Of a stretch of 5,201 nt of DNA, positions 1 through 5,201 are shown piece after piece. This stretch comes from an uncultured Clostridium sp. (lineage in GTDB: Bacteria > Bacillota > Clostridia > Lachnospirales > Anaerotignaceae): assembly GCA_947246775.1 (NCBI GenBank), contig CAMXTM010000175.1, positions 1 to 5,201 of the forward strand, given 5' to 3'. The position numbers and the translations under genes were made by a program. How positions within the stretch are numbered: position 1 is the stretch's first letter; every line of letters begins with the position of its first letter. The notes beneath the pieces were generated by a model. The model did not search any database and was not told where the DNA came from. It saw only the letters and a list, made by a program, of their open reading frames with translations.

Positions 1-605
1 CACCAACTGCTTATTTTAACGATTTAGGACTTTTTGATAATCATACTACCGCTGCTCATTGTGTTTGGTTAACAGAGCAAGACAGACAAATATTAGCAGA
101 CAAAAAAGTTTTTGTTTCTCACTGTCCTATTAGCAATTTAAAATTAGGTAGTGGTTTAGCAGATATGGCTTCATTACTCGAAAAAGGTATTAACATTTCT
201 ATTGGTACAGATGGTGTTGCAAGCAATGACAATTTAAACTTTTTAGAAGATATGAAATTAACAGCATTACTTCAAAAAGGTATTCACAAAAATCCCGCTA
301 TTTTTTCTGCTCAAGAAGTTCTAAAAATGGCTTCTTATAATGGTGCTTTATCTCAAAGCCGTACTCAAACAGGTGCTTTAAAATTAGGAAATCAAGCAGA
401 TATTATTGCTATAGGCTATCATTCTATCAATCTTCTACCTTGTATTGATGTTATATCTTCCCTTGTTTACGCTACATTACCATCAGATGTTAAAATGACA
501 ATGGTAAACGGTAAAATACTCTATGAAAATGGTCAATTTCGTACTATTGATATTGAAAAAGTAATGTATGAAGTAAGTCGTATCGGTAAAAAACTTTATC
601 AATAA
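1..605 (+). CDS. mtaD: Partial (5'-truncated) MTA/SAH deaminase-family amidohydrolase
   Basis: This is the C-terminal end of a metal-dependent amidohydrolase. The reading frame is open from position 3 to the TAA at 603-605, giving 200 visible residues; the N-terminus, including the first HxH metal motif, lies outside the window. The segment TAAHCVW (His codon 57-59) matches the third metal-binding histidine, VSHCPISNLKL (His codon 120-122) the following conserved histidine, and IGTDGVASN (Asp codon 210-212) the catalytic/metal aspartate. The tail has the usual G-x-L-x-x-GNQADI strand and a final 'TMVNGKILYENG' beta segment. In the family this cytosolic enzyme deaminates S-adenosylhomocysteine and/or 5'-methylthioadenosine to the inosine analogues. 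The resemblance to Thermotoga TM0936-type enzymes is close by recall, but substrate choice cannot be read from this fragment. Chlorohydrolase or guanine-deaminase relatives are the alternative; the LNFLEDMKLTALLQK stretch favours MtaD. A terminator follows 27 nt after the stop. Confidence 0.85.
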   Translation, partial: PTAYFNDLGLFDNHTTAAHCVWLTEQDRQILADKKVFVSHCPISNLKLGSGLADMASLLEKGINISIGTDGVASNDNLNFLEDMKLTALLQKGIHKNPAIFSAQEVLKMASYNGALSQSRTQTGALKLGNQADIIAIGYHSINLLPCIDVISSLVYATLPSDVKMTMVNGKILYENGQFRTIDIEKVMYEVSRIGKKLYQ

Positions 606-631
606 TGATAAAATAATTGACAAATTAAATG

Positions 632-667
632 AAAGCAGAAGCAAATCACAATTACTTCTGCTTTTTT
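632..667 (+). terminator. Rho-independent terminator after the mtaD-like gene
   Basis: A perfect 10-bp stem pairs AAAGCAGAAG (632-641) with CTTCTGCTTT (655-664) around a 13-nt loop. The run of six T (662-667) begins inside the 3' arm and is followed by a further T-rich stretch. It lies 27 nt beyond the stop of the amidohydrolase, so it should end that transcript and separate it from the chemoreceptor gene. Confidence 0.85.
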
Positions 668-717
668 ATTTTTTAAGTCAGAATATTTTATATTTTATAT
701 ACTAAAAAAAGTAATGA

Positions 718-746
718 TTGCAATATTCTTAGTAATAATATATAAT
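718..746 (+). promoter_or_regulatory. Candidate sigma-A promoter for the chemoreceptor gene
   Basis: TTGCAA (718-723) and a perfect TATAAT (741-746) are separated by exactly 17 nt, which is the canonical housekeeping arrangement. Transcription would start near 753, leaving an untranslated leader of about 175 nt before the chosen chemoreceptor start at 928. The surrounding DNA is very AT-rich, so chance matches are likely, and no flagellar sigma-D (TAAA...GCCGATA) element was convincing in the gap. Confidence 0.45.
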
Positions 747-862
747 TTTAATATATACAACAATTATTTTATTATCTTTTTTTAACAAGAACTCCTTTAC
801 CTATAGAATTTGCTCTACTAATAGCGAAAAAATCAAAACTCACAAGATAAATGTCAAGAGTA

Positions 863-879
863 AATTCATATTATGAATT
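863..879. repeat. Perfect 17-bp palindrome upstream of the chemoreceptor gene
   Basis: AATTCATA (863-870) and TATGAATT (872-879) form a perfect 8-bp inverted repeat around one central T. It lies 48 nt before the chemoreceptor ATG, downstream of the candidate promoter. It lacks GC pairs and a T-run, so it does not look like a terminator. An operator for a dimeric regulator is possible, as is a chance symmetry in AT-rich DNA. The rest of the 322-nt gap (606-927) holds only the terminator, the promoter candidate and the ribosome binding site. Confidence 0.4.
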
Positions 880-913
880 AAAGTTGTGTCATGTTACCAA
901 AGATTTTTAATTT

Positions 914-921
914 GGGGGGAA
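914..921 (+). promoter_or_regulatory. Ribosome binding site fixing the chemoreceptor start
   Basis: A GGGGGGAA purine block ends 6 nt before the ATG at 928. The in-frame alternative GTG at 886 has no such element, so this site decides the start. Six consecutive G are striking in this AT-rich context and should still pair, partly by wobble, with the 16S anti-Shine-Dalgarno sequence. Confidence 0.75.
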
Positions 922-927
922 ATTAGT

Positions 928-2610
928 ATGAAAAAATCAATTAACCAATCTACTCTTACAATTATCTTAAATGGAGTCTCCGTTTTTGTACTACTACTAA
1001 TGGCTTTTTCATTAATTATTTATCACAATGCTAATAAACATCTTAATAATGCTATGGAAGAACGTTTCGATTTGACATACAACGCAAATCGTTTTATGAA
1101 TGGTTCTTCATATCTCACAAACGAAGTACGAGCATTTGCTTCTACTGGCAATCAGCAACATTACACCAACTATATGAATGAAGTTAACAACTTAAAAAAT
1201 CGTGATTTAGGTGTTGCTGCTATGCAGGAAATTGGGATTACCACTCAAGAACAACAAATGATTGACAATATGTCCTCTCTTTCTAATGAATTAGTACCTC
1301 TCGAAGAAGCAGCTATGAAAAAAGTAGAACAAGGACAAATACAAGAGGCTATTGATTATGTTTATGGAACAGAATATAACAACTCTATTACAAAAGTCAA
1401 TACTTTAAAAGAACAATTTTTGCAAATGCTTGATGACAGAACTGCACAACAAGTAGATTCTCTTATACTACGAAGAAATATTATTCAATCTTTTATGATA
1501 TTTACATTAGTTCTAGTTGGTATAATACAGTTTATCAACATGGTAATTATTAGAAAACGTATTTTACACCCTGTTATTGTAATAAAAAATCAAATGACAG
1601 AAATTTCAAAGGGCAATCTTTCTACAGAATTTCCTTTGACATCAGATACATCAGAAATTGGATTATTAATTGCATCTATTCATGAAACAAAACAAGAACT
1701 GAAAAAATATATCAATGACATTGATTCTAAATTAGCTCAAATGGCAAAAGGCAATATGGCTTTAACAGTAGATAGTGACTATAGAGGGGAATTTTTACCA
1801 ATACAATCAGCTATGATTGAAATTTTAAATTCTCTTAATGAAGCACTTTCTCATATCAATTTAACTGCTGAAAAAGTATCAGAACAATCTAAAAAAATGG
1901 CATCTAGCGCAGAAATTTTGTCTAATGGTGCTGTAGAACAAGCATCTACTGTTGAAAAGCTCTCTGATGGCATACAATCTATATCAGAACAAGTAAATCG
2001 TACTTCATCAGATGCAAACGATGCAAAAGAACATTCTGAGGCTTCTACAGCAGAATTAGAAGTTTGCAGACAAAAAATGAAAACATTAACTGCTGCTATA
2101 GAAGATATATCAAAATCTTCCCACGAAATTGCAGGAATTATAAAAGCAATAGAAGATATTGCTTTTCAAACCAATATTTTAGCTTTAAATGCTGCCATAG
2201 AAGCTGCTAGAGCAGGAGATGCTGGAAAAGGGTTTGCTGTAGTGGCAGATGAAGTACAATCTCTAGCAAGCAAAAGTTCTGAATCTGCAAAAAATATTAC
2301 AAAATTAATTGAAGAATCTGTAAACTTAGTTTCCTATGGTACATCTTTATCAAAAGAAACAACTTCCGCTCTTTCTTCTGTTGTTTCTTCTGCTCAAGAA
2401 ACTGCTGATATTGTAGAACATATTGCAGAATCTGCTATGCAACAAGCTCATTCTCTACAGGAGCTAACTCATGGCATGGAACAAATTTCTAATGTAATAC
2501 AAACAAATGCTACAACGGCAGAAGAATCTGCTATGTTCGCTAGAAATCTTGACCATCAAGCAGAACAACTTAAAATTTCAGTACATAAATTCCAATTAAA
2601 AAAGAATTGA
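928..2610 (+). CDS. Methyl-accepting chemotaxis protein (two-TM chemoreceptor, 560 aa)
   Basis: This is a membrane chemoreceptor that would signal to the CheA/CheW kinase complex. Residue numbers start at the ATG at 928. TM helix 1 is about 11-32, followed by a mostly helical extracytoplasmic sensor at about 33-185 that looks like a four-helix-bundle ligand domain; its [10 protein letters not shown] motif recurs in related clostridial receptors. TM helix 2 is about 187-208. A HAMP domain follows (about 209-262, with the conserved Pro in RILHPV). A second HAMP-like segment (about 264-312, [10 protein letters not shown] and DYRGEF) precedes the coiled-coil signalling domain, about 314-560. The hairpin tip is a textbook match: [22 protein letters not shown] (409-430) and [15 protein letters not shown] (433-447). 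No C-terminal CheB/CheR-tethering pentapeptide is seen; the protein ends FQLKKN. The ligand is unknown. No other chemotaxis or flagellar gene is in the window, so this is an unlinked receptor. The longer start at GTG 886 adds 14 residues without a ribosome binding site. Confidence 0.95.
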   Translation: MKKSINQSTLTIILNGVSVFVLLLMAFSLIIYHNANKHLNNAMEERFDLTYNANRFMNGSSYLTNEVRAFASTGNQQHYTNYMNEVNNLKNRDLGVAAMQEIGITTQEQQMIDNMSSLSNELVPLEEAAMKKVEQGQIQEAIDYVYGTEYNNSITKVNTLKEQFLQMLDDRTAQQVDSLILRRNIIQSFMIFTLVLVGIIQFINMVIIRKRILHPVIVIKNQMTEISKGNLSTEFPLTSDTSEIGLLIASIHETKQELKKYINDIDSKLAQMAKGNMALTVDSDYRGEFLPIQSAMIEILNSLNEALSHINLTAEKVSEQSKKMASSAEILSNGAVEQASTVEKLSDGIQSISEQVNRTSSDANDAKEHSEASTAELEVCRQKMKTLTAAIEDISKSSHEIAGIIKAIEDIAFQTNILALNAAIEAARAGDAGKGFAVVADEVQSLASKSSESAKNITKLIEESVNLVSYGTSLSKETTSALSSVVSSAQETADIVEHIAESAMQQAHSLQELTHGMEQISNVIQTNATTAEESAMFARNLDHQAEQLKISVHKFQLKKN

Positions 2611-2633
2611 GGGAACAATACCCTCAATTCTTT
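2601..2633. terminator. Bidirectional terminator between the convergent chemoreceptor gene and spoIVB
   Basis: A perfect 13-bp stem pairs AAAGAATTGAGGG (2601-2613) with CCCTCAATTCTTT (2621-2633) around the loop AACAATA. On the plus strand the 3' arm runs into TTTTT (2631-2635). On the minus strand it runs into six T (complement of 2598-2603). The left arm includes the last codons and TGA of the chemoreceptor gene, and the right arm ends immediately before the spoIVB stop at 2634-2636. One hairpin therefore serves both genes. Confidence 0.9.
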
Positions 2634-3920
2634 TTATAGTTCACTCTCTTTTTTTAACATATTTTCTATAAATATACCATATCCCTTAGTAGGGTCATTG
2701 ACAAATACATGTGTTACTGCTCCTACTATTTTTTCATCTTGTATTATAGGTGAACCAGACATTCCTTGTACAATACCACCTGTTTTAGAAAGCAATTCTT
2801 TATCTGTAATTTTAATTACCATACCTTTACTTTCATTTTTACTATAACGATTTACACTTTCTATTTCTACTTCATATTCTTTTACTTCTTCTTCCTCAAT
2901 ATTAGATAATATTGTTGCCTTTCCTTCATGAATATCTTGCTGCAATGCAATAGGATATTTTTTTCCCGCAAAATAGCTTTCCTTTCCAGCTTCTACTTTT
3001 CCATAAATCCCCACTTCTGTATTGATAGCAATACTGCCCAAAACCAAATCTCGTCCTACATTTCCTGTTAAAGCACCAGGTTCTCCTTTTTCTCCCTTTT
3101 TTACATCAACAATAGAAGATTGTGTAATTTGTCCATTTTTAATCTGCATTAGCTCTTGTGTATCAACATCATAAACACCATGTCCCAAAGCACCAAAACC
3201 ATTTGTCTCAGTATTAAAAAATGTAATTGTTCCAATTCCTTGTGTAGAATCTCTTACCCAAATTCCAATTTTATAACTATTATCTTCTTGGCTAAATGCA
3301 GGTGTAATTTCTACTGTTTGTTGTACTCCATTTCTATCTACCAAAAAATCCATTGCCTTTTCTCCATTTTCTTCTACTGCTTCCATTAAATCTTCTTTAT
3401 TTTTTAAATTTTTCCCCCCTGCCTGCAATATCATATCTCCTGATTGCAATATTCCCTTTGCTGGCTCATACACTTTATTTTTTTCACCATTGACATATCC
3501 TGTACCAAGTACCATAATTCCTCTTGTATCCATAGATACTCCTACTGCCATACCTCCAGCAACAACTTCTGTTCTAGGTATTACTGTTGCTTCTATCGTT
3601 TTTATAGGCAATATACCCATTACAGATAATTCTACTTTTGCTGTTCCCTCTTTTTCTGATTTTATAGTAAATGGCTTTGCTAAATCAAAATGTATGTTTT
3701 TAGAAACAGCTTCATTATTAACACTCAAAACACCTATATCTTCTTCTATTACTTCCGCTTGCAATGGCAAGCTTTCATCAAATTGTGTTTCTTTTCCTTT
3801 TATAATACGAATTTCATCAGGAATAGAATACGCAAAACTACACCATGATACAATTAATGCCAATATACAGCCAACAGGCAATATTTTTTTGAAATGTTTC
3901 TTTTTTTGTTTTATAAACAT
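2634..3920 (-). CDS. spoIVB: SpoIVB sporulation serine protease (sigma-K checkpoint), 428 aa
   Basis: This is the PDZ-containing serine peptidase (S55 family) made in the forespore. In Bacillus subtilis it is secreted into the intermembrane space and cleaves SpoIVFA, releasing SpoIVFB to process pro-sigma-K. Numbering from the ATG at 3920: a basic N-terminus and one membrane/signal segment (about 13-32), a linker region (33-115), a PDZ domain (about 118-205, with VAGGMAVGV and AKGILQSGDMIL), then the peptidase domain. The catalytic triad fits B. subtilis by motif and spacing: His247 in GALGH, Asp373 in KITD, Ser388 in GMSGSPI. The motif TGGIVQGMSGSPIIQ and the tail VTHVFVNDPTKGYG are near-identical to B. 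subtilis by recall. The frame continues upstream to an ATG at 4001 (455 aa). I chose 3920 because AGGAG (3934-3930) lies 9 nt before it, the 4001 and 3971 ATGs lack one, and 428 aa matches the family. It appears monocistronic, and spo0A is not next to it. Confidence 0.95.
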   Translation of the reverse strand: MFIKQKKKHFKKILPVGCILALIVSWCSFAYSIPDEIRIIKGKETQFDESLPLQAEVIEEDIGVLSVNNEAVSKNIHFDLAKPFTIKSEKEGTAKVELSVMGILPIKTIEATVIPRTEVVAGGMAVGVSMDTRGIMVLGTGYVNGEKNKVYEPAKGILQSGDMILQAGGKNLKNKEDLMEAVEENGEKAMDFLVDRNGVQQTVEITPAFSQEDNSYKIGIWVRDSTQGIGTITFFNTETNGFGALGHGVYDVDTQELMQIKNGQITQSSIVDVKKGEKGEPGALTGNVGRDLVLGSIAINTEVGIYGKVEAGKESYFAGKKYPIALQQDIHEGKATILSNIEEEEVKEYEVEIESVNRYSKNESKGMVIKITDKELLSKTGGIVQGMSGSPIIQDEKIVGAVTHVFVNDPTKGYGIFIENMLKKESEL

Positions 3921-3929
3921 TTTTTTCAA

Positions 3930-3934
3930 CTCCT
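3930..3934 (-). promoter_or_regulatory. Ribosome binding site deciding the spoIVB start
   Basis: On the minus strand AGGAG lies 9 nt upstream of the ATG at 3920-3918. The two upstream in-frame ATGs (4001, 3971) are preceded only by A/T-rich sequence with no purine block. This supports the 428-residue protein over the 455-residue one. Confidence 0.7.
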
Positions 3935-3945
3935 GACTGCAAAAG

Positions 3946-3973
3946 AGTATAAAATATTGTAATTTTGCCATAC
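3946..3973 (-). promoter_or_regulatory. Weaker second sigma-G-like promoter candidate for spoIVB
   Basis: On the minus strand GTATG (3973-3969) and TATACTC (3951-3945) are 17 nt apart. The first fits the sigma-G -35 consensus GHATR; the second matches CATNHTA at 5 of 7 positions. Transcription would start about 5 nt before the ribosome binding site, which is short but possible, and would exclude the longer start at 4001. The match is marginal in AT-rich DNA. Confidence 0.2.
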
Positions 3974-4032
3974 TACTACTAATAATTTTTGCATACTTCA
4001 TTTTAATGACAAAAAAACAATGCTACACATAT

Positions 4033-4062
4033 TAAACTAACCCATTTACAGCAGAGTTATAC
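4033..4062 (-). promoter_or_regulatory. Sigma-F/sigma-G-like promoter candidate for spoIVB
   Basis: On the minus strand GTATA (4062-4058) is followed after exactly 15 nt by GGTTAGTTTA (4042-4033). This fits the forespore sigma-F consensus GYATA-N15-GGNNANAHTR at every specified position except one in the -10 box (T where A is expected). It lies between the terminator of the upstream operon and spoIVB, where the gene's own promoter must be. Bacillus spoIVB is forespore-expressed from sigma-F/sigma-G, which agrees. Transcription would start near 4026, leaving about 105 nt before the ATG at 3920. It is inferred from pattern only. Confidence 0.45.
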
Positions 4063-4083
4063 ACGCAATACTTTTCCAAAACA

Positions 4084-4117
4084 AAAGGATTGAAAACATA
4101 TTTATTCTCAATCCTTT
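4084..4117 (-). terminator. Rho-independent terminator after the radC-pspC operon
   Basis: A perfect 10-bp stem pairs 4084-4093 (AAAGGATTGA on the plus strand) with 4108-4117, around a 14-nt loop. On the minus strand the 3' arm ends ATCCTTTT and continues GTTTT, an interrupted T-run. The plus-strand side has only TTTAAAATT, so it should act mainly on minus-strand transcripts. It isolates spoIVB from the operon upstream. Confidence 0.75.
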
Positions 4118-4161
4118 AAAATTATTAAAAATAGCAATTTCTAATACAAAATTTTACAAAT

Positions 4162-4383
4162 TTATTTTTCTTTATATTCTACATCTATACAACCGTCATC
4201 TATTGGAATAATACAAGCACAAATGATATAGAGCAATACTCCTGTCATAATTGCTGTCATAAAAGAACCAACTATCCAAAGCAATCTTACTATTGTGACA
4301 TCTACATTAAAATATTCAGCTAAGCCACCACAAACACCAGCCAGTTTTACATCTTTTGCAGAACGATACAATTTTTTATTCAT
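4162..4383 (-). CDS. Small PspC-domain membrane protein (73 aa)
   Basis: This is a short stand-alone PspC-domain protein. The family signature KKLYRSAKDVKLAGVCGGLA (residues 3-22) is followed by EYFNVDVTIVRLLW and one or two tightly packed hydrophobic stretches (about 31-60, ending YIICACIIP), then a short acidic cytosolic tail. In enterobacteria PspC senses envelope stress. In Firmicutes these mini-proteins are membrane-associated with poorly defined roles, so I do not transfer the phage-shock function. The start at 4383 is preferred: it gives the classic M-x-KKLYRS opening, and GGAGG (4399-4395) lies 11 nt upstream inside the end of radC. The alternative ATG at 4401 adds six residues and has no ribosome binding site. 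The first 8 nt overlap the end of radC, so the two are probably co-transcribed and translationally coupled. A terminator follows 44 nt after the stop. Confidence 0.88.
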   Translation of the reverse strand: MNKKLYRSAKDVKLAGVCGGLAEYFNVDVTIVRLLWIVGSFMTAIMTGVLLYIICACIIPIDDGCIDVEYKEK

Positions 4384-5107
4384 TATTTTCTTTTCCTCCA
4401 TTCGTCATAACATTGTTTATAATGCCTCTTTGTACAAAACTCATATATTCTTCATTTGCTACAATAATATGGTCTATTACACCAATATGTACCAATTTTA
4501 AGGCTTCCATCAATTTGACAGTTAAATCAATATCAGCATTAGAGGGATGTAATGTTCCTCCTGGATGATTATGAACAAATATTACATTGCTTGCTTTAGA
4601 AAATAATACTTCTCTCACAACATCTTTTACTTCTATTTGTACATTTGATACAGAACCACTTCCTATATATACCTCTTTTATCAAGCGATTGCCTTGGTCT
4701 AAACAAAGTACATAAAATTTTTCTGTTGTTTCATGCAATAATAAATCAACAGCATATCTCCCACTTAATTCTGTAGAATTGAGTAAAATTTTTTCTTGTG
4801 TTCTTTCTTTTTGACATATTTTTACAAGTTCTCCTATTGCACTCAAAAAAATAGCTGTATTAGTAGATACATTACATTTTTCTACTATTTCTCTATAGTC
4901 ACTATTAAATAATGTACTAAAAGCATTATTAAAATTATTTAATAATCTATGTGCTATTACATTTGTATCCTGCATAGGAATACAGTTAAATAATATTAAT
5001 TCCAATAATTCATGTTTTTGAAAGGCTCTTGCTCCTTCTTGTATAAATCGTTGTCTAAGTCTATCCCTATGACCAGCATGAGGATTAACTTTCTTTTTTT
5101 CGCTCAT
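4376..5107 (-). CDS. radC: RadC-family JAB/MPN-domain protein (243 aa)
   Basis: This is a RadC-like (UPF0758) protein. The N-terminal part (about 8-100) has the clostridial HAGHRDRLRQRF motif and the helical ELLELILF-IPMQDTNVIAHRLL region that normally leads into a helix-hairpin-helix. The C-terminal part (about 110-235) is a JAB1/MPN+ metalloprotease-like domain with a complete metal signature: Glu166 (REVL), His179 and His181 (VHNHPGG), Ser189 and Asp192. Despite the historical name, a direct role in DNA repair is unproven for the family; a metal-dependent hydrolase is inferred from the motif. The helix-hairpin-helix loop, normally GIG, reads CNVSTNTA here and looks degenerate. The start at 5107 has GAGGA (5119-5115) 7 nt upstream. 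The ATG overlaps the TGA of the gene before it (ATGA), and the 3' end overlaps the PspC gene by 8 nt, so it sits in the middle of a compact operon. Length is normal for the family. Confidence 0.93.
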   Translation of the reverse strand: MSEKKKVNPHAGHRDRLRQRFIQEGARAFQKHELLELILFNCIPMQDTNVIAHRLLNNFNNAFSTLFNSDYREIVEKCNVSTNTAIFLSAIGELVKICQKERTQEKILLNSTELSGRYAVDLLLHETTEKFYVLCLDQGNRLIKEVYIGSGSVSNVQIEVKDVVREVLFSKASNVIFVHNHPGGTLHPSNADIDLTVKLMEALKLVHIGVIDHIIVANEEYMSFVQRGIINNVMTNGGKENNE

Positions 5108-5201
5108 TTTTCTATCCTCATTTCAAAATATGTTTCTACTTTTTGCTTCCATGTACCATCATATATTATACTAAGCAACGCATCTAATCTATAAAGTGCT
5201 T
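5104..5201 (-). CDS. C-terminal tail of an unidentified gene upstream of radC (partial)
   Basis: Reading the minus strand from the window edge, the frame whose first full codon begins at 5199 stays open for 31 codons and ends with TGA at 5106-5104. The other two frames stop within a few codons of the edge. The tail reads ALYRLDALLSIIYDGTWKQK, then a charged end finishing FEMRIEK. The stop overlaps the radC start as ATGA, and the radC ribosome binding site lies inside its last codons, the usual sign of a translationally coupled operon partner. The fragment is too short and not distinctive enough to name; an amphipathic helical C-terminus is all that can be said. Confidence 0.6.
   Translation of the reverse strand, partial: ALYRLDALLSIIYDGTWKQKVETYFEMRIEK

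Noticed and set aside
114..140. Cys in place of Asn in the VSHCPISN motif as a sign of altered enzyme activity
   Set aside because: HNP and HCP variants both occur in this amidohydrolase group, so the change alone says little.
790..850. Sigma-D (flagellar) promoter
   Set aside because: TAGA followed by GCGAAAAA only loosely resembles TAAA-N15-GCCGATAT, with wrong spacing and -10 box.
851..910. Small ORF of 19 codons in the chemoreceptor leader
   Set aside because: ATG to TAA is open, but no ribosome binding site precedes it and the peptide has no recognisable character; chance is the simpler explanation.
886..927. Longer chemoreceptor start at GTG 886
   Set aside because: It has no ribosome binding site, and the added 14 residues precede a typical MKKS membrane-protein start that follows a strong GGGGGGAA site.
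753..927. c-di-GMP riboswitch before the chemoreceptor gene
   Set aside because: I looked because such switches often precede chemotaxis genes in Clostridia, but the conserved GC-containing stems and the conserved core are absent.
3156..3936. Plus-strand open frames opposite spoIVB
   Set aside because: They lie wholly antisense to a well-supported protease gene, have low-complexity Ser/Ile/Cys-rich translations and no ribosome binding sites; they are shadows of the gene.
4295..5194. Plus-strand open frames opposite radC and the PspC gene
   Set aside because: They are antisense shadows of conserved genes, with Phe/Ser-rich translations and no supporting signals.

Overview
The window is AT-rich, Gram-positive-type DNA with strong purine-rich ribosome binding sites and short hairpin/T-run terminators. 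It carries a recognisable SpoIVB sporulation protease, a clostridial-type RadC and a methyl-accepting chemotaxis protein. Together these point to a motile (or ancestrally motile), endospore-forming Clostridia member, possibly Lachnospirales-like. The genus cannot be fixed from this sequence.

Layout. Positions 1-605 (+) are the C-terminal two fifths or so of an amidohydrolase of the 5'-methylthioadenosine/S-adenosylhomocysteine deaminase (MtaD) group, closed by a good terminator (632-667). Positions 606-927 hold that terminator, a sigma-A-like promoter, a 17-bp palindrome and a strong ribosome binding site. Positions 928-2610 (+) are a complete two-TM chemoreceptor with HAMP domains and a classic signalling tip. 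A hairpin at 2601-2633 overlaps the chemoreceptor stop and abuts the spoIVB stop, and serves the convergent pair as a bidirectional terminator. Positions 2634-3920 (-) are spoIVB, which appears to be transcribed alone: the upstream operon ends at its own terminator (4084-4117), and the short gap holds sigma-F/sigma-G-like promoter candidates. Positions 4162-5201 (-) are a tightly packed operon: an unidentified gene tail, then radC (4-nt ATGA overlap), then a small PspC-domain membrane protein (8-nt overlap).

Functionally these are separate modules: nucleoside/SAM-cycle salvage, chemosensing, forespore-to-mother-cell signalling (SpoIVB triggers pro-sigma-K processing in the Bacillus model), and a radC/pspC housekeeping or stress pair. 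I see no mobile element, CRISPR array, tRNA or rRNA, and nothing that clearly forms a new defence or metabolic system. The points most worth a second look are the separation of spoIVB from spo0A, the forespore-type promoter and ambiguous start of spoIVB, the degenerate helix-hairpin-helix of RadC, and the long chemoreceptor leader with a perfect palindrome.
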